64,000 nt of DNA from Bradyrhizobium sp. CB82 (GCF_029714405.1 NZ_CP121650.1:248001-312000); one strand, 5' to 3'; positions 45,405 through 55,590 are shown, counted from the stretch's first letter. Notes: generated by a model not told the origin, from the letters alone. A program made the numbers and translations.

Positions 45405-46304
45405 ATGCAGTCCCTGAAGCTCGTCCTTGCCCTCTCCCTGCTTGCCACGTTGGCGGTTTCGCCCGCCCGTGCTCAGAGCGCATTGGGGGCGTCAGGTGAC
45501 GAAGGCGAGCCGTTTCGCCGGCAAGAGTGGCGCGTGCCCACCTCCGACGCCGGAATCGCAGCGCGCGCATTGCTCTTCCGCCCGCCGGGCGACGGCCCGT
45601 TTCGCCTCGCGCTGATCGCGCATGCATCGACGCAAAATGTGCTGCGTCGTGCGCAAATGCCGCAACCGGAGTATCGCGCGCTGGCCGCGTTCCTGGTCGC
45701 GCGCGGCTTTGCCGTGCTGGTGCCGGAACGGCTCGGCCATGGCGCAACCGGCGGGGGTTATATCGAGGACCAGGGTGGCTGCGACGAGGCGGACTATGCG
45801 CGCTCGGGCCGCGCCACCGCCGAGGAAATCGCGCGCGCGCTGAAATTTTTGCAAACACAGGATTTCGTCCGCAAGGACGGCGCCGTCGTGCTCGGTCATT
45901 CCGCGGGCGGCTGGGGTGCGCTGGCGCTTGCCGATGCCGGCCCGAAGACGGTTGCCGCCATCATCGCCTTCGCGCCGGGGCGCGGTGGCCATGCCAACGA
46001 TTTCCTGAACCAGATCTGCGCGCCGCATACGCTGATTGCGGTGGCAGGCGAATTCGGCAGGGCGGCGCGCGTGCCCGTTACGTGGCTGGTCGCGGCCAAC
46101 GACACATATTTCGCGCCGGCATTTTCGCGGCAATTGGCCGATGCGTTTCGCAGCAGTGGTGGCACGGTCGATTTCCGCGCGCTGCCTGCCATGGGCAGCG
46201 AGGGCCACTGGATGATCGAGACCGAAGCCGGCGTCAAAGCCGCCGGCGCCGAGCTCGAGCGCGCGCTGAAATCGCCGAAGCCGGTGGTGGCCAAGAAGCC
46301 ATGA
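45405..46304 (+). CDS. Secreted alpha/beta hydrolase (dienelactone hydrolase-like)
   Basis: A 299-residue protein with a signal peptide (SLKLVLALSLLATLAVSPAR, cut after AQ). The hydrolase core has PFRLALIAHASTQNV, then GFAVLVPERLGHGATGGGYI. The nucleophile Ser is in GAVVLGHSAGGWGALALADA, the acid is probably in WLVAANDTYFAP, and the His is near GSEGHWMI. This is an S9/dienelactone-hydrolase type esterase or peptidase acting outside the cytoplasm; substrate unknown. ATG 45405 opens the signal peptide. Its stop overlaps the DUF2269 start (ATGA), so the two are translationally coupled. Confidence 0.87.
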   Translation: MQSLKLVLALSLLATLAVSPARAQSALGASGDEGEPFRRQEWRVPTSDAGIAARALLFRPPGDGPFRLALIAHASTQNVLRRAQMPQPEYRALAAFLVARGFAVLVPERLGHGATGGGYIEDQGGCDEADYARSGRATAEEIARALKFLQTQDFVRKDGAVVLGHSAGGWGALALADAGPKTVAAIIAFAPGRGGHANDFLNQICAPHTLIAVAGEFGRAARVPVTWLVAANDTYFAPAFSRQLADAFRSSGGTVDFRALPAMGSEGHWMIETEAGVKAAGAELERALKSPKPVVAKKP

Positions 46305-46768
46305 CGCTGTATTTCCTGGTCAAATATCTGCATGTGCTCGGCGCCATCGTCATTCTCGGCACCGGCGGCGGCATCGCGTTCTTCATGCTGATGGCGCATC
46401 GCAGCCAGGATGCCGAGTTCGTCGCGCGCACGGCATCGGTCGTGGTGATTGCGGACGCGCTGTTCACGCTATCAGCGGTCATCCTCCAGCCGATCACGGG
46501 CGGAATGCTGATGATGCTCTCGGCAACGTCGCTCACGGAGCGTTGGCTCATCGCCTCGCTCGCGCTCTATGCCGTCGCCGGCCTATTCTGGGTGCCTGTC
46601 GTGTTCATGCAGATCGAGATGCGCGATCTCGCGCGCAAGGCGGCCGAGCAGCGCGCAGGTTTGCCGCCGCGCTATTTCGTGCTGTTCCGCCGCTGGTTCG
46701 TCTTCGGCTTCCCTGGCTTCGGCGCGACGATGCTGATCCTCTGGCTGATGATCGCCAAGCCGTTTTGA
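46301..46768 (+). CDS. DUF2269 integral membrane protein
   Basis: A 155-residue protein with four hydrophobic helices (about 5-30, 45-70, 82-103 and 132-152). It starts YFLVKYLHVLGAIVILGTGG, the common opening of DUF2269 proteins with a His in helix 1, and has RYFVLFRRWFVFGFPGFGAT before the last helix. No function is established for the family. Translation is coupled to the hydrolase upstream by an ATGA overlap. Two broken genes follow immediately, so this operon was once longer. Confidence 0.87.
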   Translation: MTLYFLVKYLHVLGAIVILGTGGGIAFFMLMAHRSQDAEFVARTASVVVIADALFTLSAVILQPITGGMLMMLSATSLTERWLIASLALYAVAGLFWVPVVFMQIEMRDLARKAAEQRAGLPPRYFVLFRRWFVFGFPGFGATMLILWLMIAKPF

Positions 46769-46776
46769 GTGACGCG

Positions 46777-46932
46777 ATGAGCGACGTGGTGCGCAACGTT
46801 CTCCTGTTGGCAGCCTCCGGCCTGATCGGCCGCTTCGTCACCAACGATCTCCGCGCCCGCGCCTTTCGCGTCGTCGGCGTGGCTCGATGGCTGCTGAAGA
46901 AAACGCGTCAAGACAGAGAATCGAATGAATAA
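46777..46932 (+). pseudogene. Collapsed Rossmann-fold NAD(P)-dependent epimerase/reductase gene
   Basis: A 51-codon frame. VVRNVLLLAASGLIGRFVTN then DLRARAFRVVGVAR is plainly the first beta-alpha-beta unit of an extended SDR/NmrA-like protein of about 300 residues or more. It then runs into WLLKKTRQDRESNE and a stop. The tail may be the original C-terminus, which would mean an internal deletion that kept both ends. A 51-residue product could not bind cofactor properly. It follows DUF2269 at 8 bp and overlaps the next gene. Confidence 0.7.
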
Positions 46933-47158
46933 ATGGCCCGACGACGATGTGATCCTGTTCGACGGCGTCTGCATCTTCTGCTCGCGCTGGGTCCGCTTCG
47001 TCGCGGCGCGCGACACGGCAAGGCGCTTCCGCTTCACGCCGATCCCGCTTCGGAACAGCGTCTATAATCTCGTCGCGCGCAACCGTTACCGCATTTTTGG
47101 CAAGTATGATGCGTGCTTCGTGCCTGACGCCGATTTGCGGGCGCGGGTGATTGAGTAG
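46925..47158 (+). pseudogene. DCC-family (DUF393) thiol oxidoreductase-like protein with internal deletion
   Basis: A 77-residue open frame. It starts normally with DDDVILFDGVCIFCSRWVRF, containing the DGVCxxC signature, and runs to FRFTPI. It then jumps directly to PLRNSVYNLVARNRYRIFGK and YDACFVPDADLRARVIE, the normal C-terminus of this family. Full-length members have about 130-140 residues, so about 55-60 residues have been removed in frame. It may still be translated (ATG 46925 overlaps the previous stop) but probably does not fold as usual. Repeat family B begins five bases after its stop. Confidence 0.75.
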
Positions 47159-47163
47159 CACTC

Positions 47164-47247
47164 GTCATTGCGAGGAGCGAAGCGACGAAGCAATCCAGAA
47201 TTTATCCACGGGAAGCTTCTGGATTGCTTCACTTCGCTCGCAATGAC
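47164..47247. repeat. Dispersed palindromic repeat, family B
   Basis: GTCATTGCGAGGAGCGAAGC ... GCAATCCAGAA, centre, TTCTGGATTGC ... CTTCGCTCGCAATGAC. It overlaps the 3' end of the FAD oxidoreductase gene and encodes its last 28 residues. Confidence 0.9.
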
Positions 47248-48502
47248 GGAGTTGGTTGCTACGGCTCGCCATTTCCGCCAGCACTTCCCTCGCAGCGCGT
47301 TCCCCGCTGTCCCTCGCCCCATGCGCGGTCGTGAAGAAATTCGGCGACGTTGCTTCTCCCGCGAAGAACAGCCGGCCGTCGACCGGCGCGGCCAGCACGG
47401 CGCGGTCGCCGGCGTGGCCCGGCAGCGCGTGCGAGTAGGCGCCACGGGCGAAGGGGTCCTTCGCCCAACGGGATTCGTATAGCGGCTTCAGCTTGCGTCT
47501 GATGTCGTTGCCGAGGAAGCCGGCGATCTCGTTGATGCTCTCTGCGGCGAAAGCGCCGTCGCCGGCATCTTCGAGTTCGCGCGCAAAGCTGCCGCCGAAG
47601 AAGCCTTCGATGCAGGGCTGGCCGAAGGGGCGGATGTGATAGGTGCCCATCGCGGTGCGCATGGTGGCGCCGCGCAAGTTTGCTTCCGTCGGGAAGGCTT
47701 CGGCATTGTCGAGCGCGAGCGTCACCTTGTCGTCGACGCCGAGCGGCAGACCGTGCGCGGCATCGACCTTGACGGGCAACGCGGGCGAAAATCGGATCGC
47801 TTCATCCGCGATCAGGTTGGTCGGCACGGTGATGATGACCTTCGCCGAATGGAGCGTGCCTAGTGAGGTTTCGAGACGGATGCGCGCGCCCGAATGATCG
47901 ATCAGCGTGACGTTGCAGTTCAGTGCCAGCGGACAGGGCGCGCCGTAGGCCGCGATCAGCGCACCATAGCCGCGGCGGATGCGCCAGTTGACGTTGCTGT
48001 CCTCATAGGCGTCCCAGTCCAGCGTCGACATCTCCTTAAGCTCGCAGCCATTGATGTAGGTTGAGATCGCGTCGATCATCGGATTCCAGCGATTGCCGGG
48101 CTCCAGGCTCTGACTCGCGGGACCGTCGTCACCTTTCTGGGCGGCTTCCCAGAGGCGCTCATAGAAGGCGTCGATCGCGCGCATGAAATCGTCGCGCTCG
48201 GCTTGCGGAAAGGCATTGCCATAGGCGCGCTCGCGCCACGGCGGCAGATCCCTGTTGATCTCGAATTCGAGTTGCCGGGCGATCGGAACGAAGCAGTTCT
48301 TGTCCGCCGAATGCAGCCAGCCGCAACCGACGTCGAAGGTCACCTCAGGCGAGGCCTGCACCGTCCAGGCGCGGCCGCCGAGCCGATCGCGCGCCTCCAG
48401 CACGATCACCGAGAGTCCGGAATCCCTCAGCGCATGCGCCGCGCCGAGACCGGCGGCGCCCGCACCGATAATCGCGACATCGACGGAGGAGGGGAGGGAC
48501 AT
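47165..48502 (-). CDS. FAD-dependent amine oxidase family protein with repeat-derived C-terminus
   Basis: A 445-residue flavoprotein. VAIIGAGAAGLGAAHALRDS then GLSVIVLEARDRLGGRAW is the dinucleotide-binding motif plus the GG motif. A middle substrate domain contains TFDVGCGWLH, and the C-terminal FAD-binding part has GRLFFAGEATSPNFFTTAHG then A. This is the monoamine/polyamine oxidase fold; the amine is unknown. After about residue 417 the sequence RHCERSEAIQKLPVDKFWIA then SSLRSSQ is translated from repeat family B, so the native tail has been replaced. ATG 48502 opens the Rossmann strand. Confidence 0.87.
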   Translation of the reverse strand: MSLPSSVDVAIIGAGAAGLGAAHALRDSGLSVIVLEARDRLGGRAWTVQASPEVTFDVGCGWLHSADKNCFVPIARQLEFEINRDLPPWRERAYGNAFPQAERDDFMRAIDAFYERLWEAAQKGDDGPASQSLEPGNRWNPMIDAISTYINGCELKEMSTLDWDAYEDSNVNWRIRRGYGALIAAYGAPCPLALNCNVTLIDHSGARIRLETSLGTLHSAKVIITVPTNLIADEAIRFSPALPVKVDAAHGLPLGVDDKVTLALDNAEAFPTEANLRGATMRTAMGTYHIRPFGQPCIEGFFGGSFARELEDAGDGAFAAESINEIAGFLGNDIRRKLKPLYESRWAKDPFARGAYSHALPGHAGDRAVLAAPVDGRLFFAGEATSPNFFTTAHGARDSGERAAREVLAEMASRSNQLRHCERSEAIQKLPVDKFWIASSLRSSQ

Positions 48503-48600
48503 GAGGGAGCGAATAGCGAATGGCGATTGCCGAATAGCGTATCGTAAAGCGAACCGAAGGCCAAACAGCCCTATTCGCTATTCGCCATACACCATTCGCC
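48503..48600. repeat. Inverted AATAGCGAAT/ATTCGCTATTC repeat cluster
   Basis: GCGAATAGCGAATGGCGATT and GAATAGCG on the left are mirrored by CTATTCGCTATTCGCCA and CCATTCGCC on the right, around a 40 bp centre. It fills the gap between the FAD oxidoreductase start and the typA stop. Confidence 0.75.
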
Positions 48601-48603
48601 GCG

Positions 48604-50430
<1,827 letters not shown>

Positions 50431-50518
50431 GAGTGAGCTTCTTTGCGGTCGAACAATGGGTTAGCGCGATCTCGCCGGTCAGACCGGGACCTCTTTTCGG
50501 ATAACGCTTTGAAACCTG

Positions 50519-50570
50519 AGAAAAAGGGCGCTTTCCGCCCAAAAAGGAAGCCCGGCCTAGCGAGCCGGGC
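50519..50570 (-). terminator. Two tandem rho-independent terminators
   Basis: On the minus strand GCCCGGC-TCGCTAG-GCCGGGC (50570-50550) is followed by TTCCTTTTT, then GGGCG-GAAAG-CGCCC (50540-50526) by TTTTTCTC. Both have stems followed by U-runs and end transcription from the Crp/Fnr side before typA. Confidence 0.85.
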
Positions 50571-50669
50571 ACCTCAACGCGTTTGCAGCGCAATATAGGC
50601 AAAAAACGCCAAAAAACAACGGGTTCTTTGCGGGTTGGTTGACTGAATTTTGCCCGGAAATCCCCGGGC

Positions 50670-51467
50670 TTACGGACGGGAGCGAGGTTGCGGACCGCCT
50701 GCCGCGCCGTCATCCGCCTCCTCGGTCGGATAGACCCCACGCAGCACCTCCTCGAAATGATCCTTCACTGCGTCATTGCACAGGCAGGCCCGTAGTTTGA
50801 GGCCATCGCGATTGCGCACTAGGATCGAGCCGCGGCGCGTCTCGATCACGCCCTGCGCCTTGAAGGACTGGATGACGCGGCTCGCATAGCTGCGCCCGAC
50901 GCCGAGCAGGGTCGCGAGCTGCTCGTGAGTGAGCGGCACGCTGTCGTCGCCGTCGGTGCGCTCCATCGCGGCCAAAATCCATTTGGCGGTGCGCTGCTCG
51001 ATCGAGTGGATGGCGTTGCAGGCCGTCGACTGGAAGATCTGCGCGAGCATGCAATCGGCATAGCGCGCAAAGACGTTGCGCAGCGACGGCGAGCTCCGCT
51101 TGGCCGCCTCGAGCTTGCCGACATGGATGCGCGCGAAGGGCCCGCCGAACTTCACGACGATCCGCGTATAGGCCGGCAGATAGCCCTCGCTGACGATGCC
51201 GCCGACGGCGCCCTCGCGGCCGACCAGAATGGTCTCGACGTCGCGGCCGTCTTCGTTGGGGACGAGAAAGGTCGCAAGCGACGGTCCGCAGGGGAAGTGC
51301 ACGACCTGGACGTCGTCGCCGGGATTGTAGAGCAGATCGTTCGCCGATGCTGCCTCGCTCGTCAGATGCGGCGCGACCAGCGCGTAGTCGGCCGCGTTCA
51401 ACCGCCGCAGCAGATTGTTGTATGGCCGGCTCGCAATCTCCGCTGCCTTGCTGCTTCGCGCATCCAT
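50670..51467 (-). CDS. Crp/Fnr family transcriptional regulator
   Basis: A 265-residue regulator. The N-terminal 150 residues form a cyclic-nucleotide-binding-like barrel (DDVQVVHFPCGPSLATFLVP, VGREGAVGGIVS). The dimer helix runs through NVFARYADCMLAQIFQST, and the C-terminal winged helix has LTHEQLATLLGVGRSYASRV then IQSFKAQGVIETRRGSI. No N-terminal Cys cluster for an Fe-S centre is seen, and residues for cAMP are not obvious, so the signal is unknown. It is divergent from the receiver-protein gene; a 14 bp palindrome lies 49 bp upstream of its start. Confidence 0.9.
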   Translation of the reverse strand: MDARSSKAAEIASRPYNNLLRRLNAADYALVAPHLTSEAASANDLLYNPGDDVQVVHFPCGPSLATFLVPNEDGRDVETILVGREGAVGGIVSEGYLPAYTRIVVKFGGPFARIHVGKLEAAKRSSPSLRNVFARYADCMLAQIFQSTACNAIHSIEQRTAKWILAAMERTDGDDSVPLTHEQLATLLGVGRSYASRVIQSFKAQGVIETRRGSILVRNRDGLKLRACLCNDAVKDHFEEVLRGVYPTEEADDGAAGGPQPRSRP

Positions 51468-51515
51468 CGCAACGCTCTCCGATCTCCCCTCGACATTAGC
51501 TGGTTCCGCTCACCG

Positions 51516-51529
51516 CTTGTGCGCACAAG
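51516..51529. promoter_or_regulatory. Perfect 14 bp palindrome between divergent regulator genes
   Basis: CTTGTGCGCACAAG lies 49 bp from the Crp/Fnr start and 104 bp from the receiver-protein start. Size and symmetry suit a dimeric regulator, perhaps the Crp/Fnr protein itself, although it is not the classical TTGAT-N4-ATCAA. Confidence 0.45.
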
Positions 51530-51632
51530 TGGACAGACGAAGAAACAACGATGTGGTGGGTTTCGTTCCTGGAACACCGATGCGCGGGGACGGAGGCATC
51601 GGGATGCGAGGCCCCGTGCTGATTGGAAGACC

Positions 51633-52040
51633 ATGCAGCCTTCAACCGACGAGATCATGCAGCGCGCTTCATTCGACGGCTCCGATGTCCCCGCCGACGT
51701 GCTGATCGTTGAGGACGATCCCATCATCGCGATCGATTTCGAGGATCGCCTGCTCGGCTTCGGCGTGGAGCACGTGCGCACGGTCGCATCCGTCGCGCGG
51801 GCGCTGGATGCGATCGCCAACCAAGCGCCCGACTTCGCGTTTCTCGATGTCGAGCTGGTGCGTGAGAAGAGCTTTGCGATCGCTGAGCGACTGGTTGCGC
51901 TTAAGATCCCATTCGTCTTCGTCACCGGCTATGGCGCGGAGACGCGGATTCCGCCTGAGTTCGCTGACGTGCCGCGGTTGCAAAAGCCCTGCTCGAGCGA
52001 TGCGATGGAGGCCGCGCTGCGAAAGCGCGCCTCCAGCTAG
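51633..52040 (+). CDS. Stand-alone response-regulator receiver protein
   Basis: A 135-residue protein made only of a receiver domain. VLIVEDDPIIAIDFEDRL gives the acidic pair Asp28-Asp29, DFAFLDVELV has phospho-acceptor Asp72, FVFVTGYGAE has Thr98, and RLQKP has Lys118, so all switch residues are intact. There is no output domain and no kinase nearby. Such single-domain regulators act on partner proteins or in phosphorelays. ATG 51633 has GGAAG three bases away; the preceding long in-frame sequence is antisense to the Crp/Fnr gene. It is convergent with phoD. Confidence 0.92.
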   Translation: MQPSTDEIMQRASFDGSDVPADVLIVEDDPIIAIDFEDRLLGFGVEHVRTVASVARALDAIANQAPDFAFLDVELVREKSFAIAERLVALKIPFVFVTGYGAETRIPPEFADVPRLQKPCSSDAMEAALRKRASS

Positions 52041-52049
52041 CTGTGCGAC

Positions 52050-53597
52050 CTAGGCCAGCTTCGGATCGAGTGTTGTCAACCATAGCGCGACGTCGGCGCG
52101 GTCGCGCAAGGTCACCGTCATCTGGCCGCTTGCGCCGTCGATCTTGACGTGACCGAAGAACTGCATGCCGGCCGACGGTGGCAGGTTCTGCTTGTCCAGC
52201 CCTGGCGCCTTGACGAAACGCACCTCCGGTCCAAACGTGTTGTCCATCTCGCCCGGTCCGAACGTTCCGGCATGCAGCGGACCCGAGACGAATTCCCAGA
52301 ACGGCTCGAACTCCTGGAACTGCGCCTTGTTCGGATTGTAGTAGTGCGCGGCGGCGTAATGCACGTCGGCGGTCAGCCACACCGTGTTCCTGATCGGCGC
52401 CATCTTGATGAAGCGCAGAAGATCGGCGATCTCGAACTCTCTCCCGCGCACCGGGCCGTCGCCCTGCGCGAAGGCTTCCGACCCCTTCTTGTTCGCGGCA
52501 TCGTCGTAGACGAGGATGCTGAGCGGCATGTCGGAGGCGATCACCTTCCAGGTCGCGCGCGAATTGAGCAGGCCGCGCTTCAGCCACGCCAGCTGATCCG
52601 GCCCGAGGAAATAGGACGCGGGGCCGTATTCCGTTTCCAGGTTCGGACCATTGGGGCCGCGATAGCTGCGCTCGTCCAGCACGAAGACGTCGAGGTGCGG
52701 GCCGTAGGAGATCTGGCGATAGACCCGGCCCGGCTCCACGATGCTCTCGCGCATCGGATACATCTCGTGGAAGGCGCGCGCCGCGCGCGCGGCGAGCAGG
52801 GTGATGTTGCGCTCCTTGTAAGCGGCGGGCAGGTCCTTCGACAGCGACCAGTTGTTGGTGACCTCATGGTCGTCCCACTGCACGAAGATCGGTACCTCGG
52901 CATTGAAGGCGCGGAGATTGTCGTCGGTGAAATTGTATTTGTGCGCGGCACGGAACTCGTCGAGCGTCTCGGCGACCTTGGCCTTTTCGGGGATGGTGAC
53001 GTTCTTCCAGGTCTTGCCGTCGGCCAGCTTCACCTCGGAGGGGATCACGCCGTCGGCATAGATCGTATCGCCCGAGTGCAGGAAGAAGTCCGGGCGGTGC
53101 TTGCGCATCGCCGAGAAGGTGAACATGCCGCCGTCGTCGGGGTTGATGCCCCAGCCCTGGCCGGCAACGTCGCCGCCCCAGACGAAGCTGACGTCGCGGC
53201 GGTCAGCGGGCGCGGTGCGGAAGCGGCCGACCACCGGCTCGCTCTCGATCGCGATATGAGAGAGGTCGCGGAAACGGACGCGGTAGAAGATGTCCTGGCC
53301 GCCGGGCAGATTCTCGACCAGCATCTTCGCCGTGAGATCGCTCTCGGGCAGTGCCGCGATCGGCGGCAGCGCACGGGCATCCTTGAAGCTATCAGTCGTC
53401 GCCACCTCGACCAACATCTGCGAGGGACGATCGGCACGCGCCCAGACCACGCCGCCGTCGACGGTGACGTCGCCCGACTGCACGCCATGGGTGATCACAG
53501 GGCGGTCGGCTGCGCGCGACACATAGGGCATCGCGAGCGCGCCGAGCGCACCAGCGCTGGTGGAGAGGAATTGGCGGCGGGAGAATTTGATTTTCAT
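52050..53597 (-). CDS. phoD: PhoD-family alkaline phosphatase/phosphodiesterase, Tat-exported
   Basis: A 515-residue enzyme with a Tat signal (KFSRRQFLSTSAGALGALAM, cut near SRA). The short N-terminal beta domain PVITHGVQSGDVTVDGGVVW then ARADRPS is standard for PhoD. The metallophosphatase domain has FVWGGDVAGQ, DFFLHSGDTIYADG, QWDDHEVTNNW and LTADVHYAAA, which give the metal ligands. It releases phosphate from organic phosphates, including diesters, in the periplasm. ATG 53597 starts the signal. I could not identify a convincing Pho box in the 104 bp upstream. Confidence 0.93.
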   Translation of the reverse strand: MKIKFSRRQFLSTSAGALGALAMPYVSRAADRPVITHGVQSGDVTVDGGVVWARADRPSQMLVEVATTDSFKDARALPPIAALPESDLTAKMLVENLPGGQDIFYRVRFRDLSHIAIESEPVVGRFRTAPADRRDVSFVWGGDVAGQGWGINPDDGGMFTFSAMRKHRPDFFLHSGDTIYADGVIPSEVKLADGKTWKNVTIPEKAKVAETLDEFRAAHKYNFTDDNLRAFNAEVPIFVQWDDHEVTNNWSLSKDLPAAYKERNITLLAARAARAFHEMYPMRESIVEPGRVYRQISYGPHLDVFVLDERSYRGPNGPNLETEYGPASYFLGPDQLAWLKRGLLNSRATWKVIASDMPLSILVYDDAANKKGSEAFAQGDGPVRGREFEIADLLRFIKMAPIRNTVWLTADVHYAAAHYYNPNKAQFQEFEPFWEFVSGPLHAGTFGPGEMDNTFGPEVRFVKAPGLDKQNLPPSAGMQFFGHVKIDGASGQMTVTLRDRADVALWLTTLDPKLA

Positions 53598-53701
53598 GGG
53601 GAATCGTCTCGAGATCGGTCGGACGACTGCGGTGGCAGCCGTCACTGCGAAGCCAACGCTATATTGAGACAATGTGACGCAGCGATTACGCGCGCAAATT
53701 T

Positions 53702-55150
53702 TTACGCGTTGCCGGCGGCGCGGAATTGGGCGCCGGCGCGCTGCAGGTTCTGCGGGAGGCTGAGCAGCACCGCCTTGCGGTCGGCGACCGCGGTGTGGAA
53801 CTGGTCGAGCGCGATGTTGAAGGCGGTGAGCGCCCCTTCCTCGATGGCCCCGTGGTCGAAGCAGCGCAGGGTGTCGCGCAGGATGTCGTCGGCTTCGCTT
53901 TGCATCTGGTCGAGCTCGTCGACGGTCTCCGAGCGCCGCGCTGCCGCGATCATGTCCAGGAGCCGTTCGCGCAGATGGCTGTTGTTGTCCCGCTCGTCCT
54001 TCTTCAGGTAGCCGGCGAACCAGGCGCCGATCGAGCCCATCGCCGAGAGCGCCATCAGGCTCCACCAGATGTAATCGCTGTATCTGTCGAGGAAGGTCTT
54101 TTCCTCGCCGTCGACGAAGGCGGCGGCGCCGGGATGCACGGGGATCACCGCATCCTTGTCGGTGTCGGGCGTCTCGATCTTCGCCGCCAGCGGGAATTCC
54201 GTCACCAGTTGCTGGCGGATCGCGAAAAGCTGCCGCGTGAAGGCGGCGACGGTGGTATCCGAGAGGCCTTTGCGCGCCACGATGTGGTGGGCGAAGCTGA
54301 TCGTCTTGACCTCGTCATCGGGCCGGTCGGGCGAGCCGCCATAGGTGCCGGCGGGGATCTCGGCCGCTTCATAGACAGGATGGTTCTGCGCGATGGCGTC
54401 GGCCGAATCGATCGCGAGGAAGGTCGGCGTGCCGCCGTCCCTGGTGGAGGCGGCGATCGCATCCGCGGTGATCTTGCTGTTGACGGGGCCGGCCGCGAGA
54501 TAGACGTCGGCCTTCTGGGTGCGGATCGCTTCGGCGGCTTCATTGGCCGGGAATTGCACGATCTCCACCTTGGCGGGATCGACGCCATATTGCTGGAGGA
54601 TCACCTTCAGGAGATTGACGTTGGCCTGGGTGCGGCCGACCACGCCGATGCGATGGCCGGCGAGCTGCGCGATCTTGGTGATCTTGGCGCCCTTCTTCTT
54701 GCCCTTGCCGGCCGGAGACGCCCACAGCACGACCACATTCTTGCGCAGCGTGGCGACCGCCTGCGCGTTCTTCGGCACGTCGAGATCGCCGCGCACGATG
54801 GCGAGGTCGACCCTGTTCTCCGCGAGCGCTTCGGCGCTCGCGGAGGCGCCCTCGGTCTGGACCGGACGCAGCCTGACCTGGCCCTTGCTCTGGACGAAGG
54901 CTTGCGTCAGCGCTTGCACGACCTTGACGTCGTCGCTGTTGGCCGGGCCAACCGCGATTCTGAGCGTCACCGGGCGCATCGCAAAATAATAGCCGCCGAC
55001 GAGCGCGCCGACGATCGCCAGCACGAACGCGAGCGACACGAGCATCGTCTTCCGGGCCGCCGATCGCGGCGACGTCGGTGTGGGTGTTTCGGCCAGGTCG
55101 AGGCCCCCGGTCATCGATCTCCCATACAGGCGCTTCAGGCTCGGTTTCAT
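53702..55150 (-). CDS. Membrane-anchored TAXI-family solute receptor with cytoplasmic tail
   Basis: A 482-residue protein. One transmembrane helix lies at about 36-58 (MLVSLAFVLAIVGALVGGYY). A TAXI-type (TRAP-associated extracytoplasmic) binding domain at about 60-345 has RIAVGPANSDDVKVVQALTQ, NRVDLAIVRGDL, GHRIGVVGRTQANVNLLKVI and AHHIVARKGLSD. A second helix at about 360-382 (WWSLMALSAMGSIGAWFAGY) is followed by a 100-residue helical tail. Normal TAXI proteins have a cleaved signal peptide and no second helix. No TRAP permease gene is nearby, so a sensing role is as plausible as transport. Confidence 0.82.
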   Translation of the reverse strand: MKPSLKRLYGRSMTGGLDLAETPTPTSPRSAARKTMLVSLAFVLAIVGALVGGYYFAMRPVTLRIAVGPANSDDVKVVQALTQAFVQSKGQVRLRPVQTEGASASAEALAENRVDLAIVRGDLDVPKNAQAVATLRKNVVVLWASPAGKGKKKGAKITKIAQLAGHRIGVVGRTQANVNLLKVILQQYGVDPAKVEIVQFPANEAAEAIRTQKADVYLAAGPVNSKITADAIAASTRDGGTPTFLAIDSADAIAQNHPVYEAAEIPAGTYGGSPDRPDDEVKTISFAHHIVARKGLSDTTVAAFTRQLFAIRQQLVTEFPLAAKIETPDTDKDAVIPVHPGAAAFVDGEEKTFLDRYSDYIWWSLMALSAMGSIGAWFAGYLKKDERDNNSHLRERLLDMIAAARRSETVDELDQMQSEADDILRDTLRCFDHGAIEEGALTAFNIALDQFHTAVADRKAVLLSLPQNLQRAGAQFRAAGNA

Positions 55151-55299
55151 CCTGGCCTGGTCATTAGACCAGCAATTGTAGCAAATTTCTTGCCTGGAAG
55201 GGTTACATCTGCGTCATGGTTAGCGGATGGGACACCTCGGTGAACCCGGACGTCGGCACGGTGTTAGGGTAAAGTTCCCCTGAAAAAACGGAGGCGATC

Positions 55300-55590
55300 A
55301 TGGCGCAGCGGCTGTCGGCGGAAGCACGCAATCAGGCCTTGAATGGACTATCCGGCTGGACCGAGACCCCCGGCCGTGAGGCCATCGGCAAGACGTTTGC
55401 CTTCAGGGATTTCAACGAGGCCTTCGGCTTCATGACGCGCGCGGCGCTGGTGGCCGAAAAGATGGACCATCATCCCGAGTGGAAGAACATCTACAAGACG
55501 GTCGAGGTGGTGCTGTCGACCCATGATGCCGGCGGCGTCACCGCGCTCGATATCGAGCTCGCCAAGGCGATGAACGCCATCGCGAGGTAG
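55300..55590 (+). CDS. phhB: 4a-hydroxytetrahydrobiopterin dehydratase (pterin carbinolamine dehydratase)
   Basis: A 96-residue enzyme. The whole signature is present: [20 protein letters not shown] then [15 protein letters not shown], with the catalytic His pair and the THxxGVTxxD-type element. [20 protein letters not shown] precedes it. It recycles the pterin cofactor of aromatic amino acid hydroxylases; no phhA is in the window, so the pterin may come from another hydroxylase or a moonlighting role. ATG 55300 follows CGGAGGCGATC. It is divergent from the TAXI gene. Confidence 0.95.
   Translation: MAQRLSAEARNQALNGLSGWTETPGREAIGKTFAFRDFNEAFGFMTRAALVAEKMDHHPEWKNIYKTVEVVLSTHDAGGVTALDIELAKAMNAIAR

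Noticed and set aside
53598..53701. Pho box upstream of phoD
   Set aside because: I looked for paired CTGTCAT-type heptamers 4 bp apart; the best candidate (CTGCGTC-N4-TGTCTCA on the minus strand) matches too poorly.
52149..54011. 620-codon open frame antisense to phoD and the TAXI gene
   Set aside because: Composition is that of antisense codons; it spans two real genes and has no recognisable feature.
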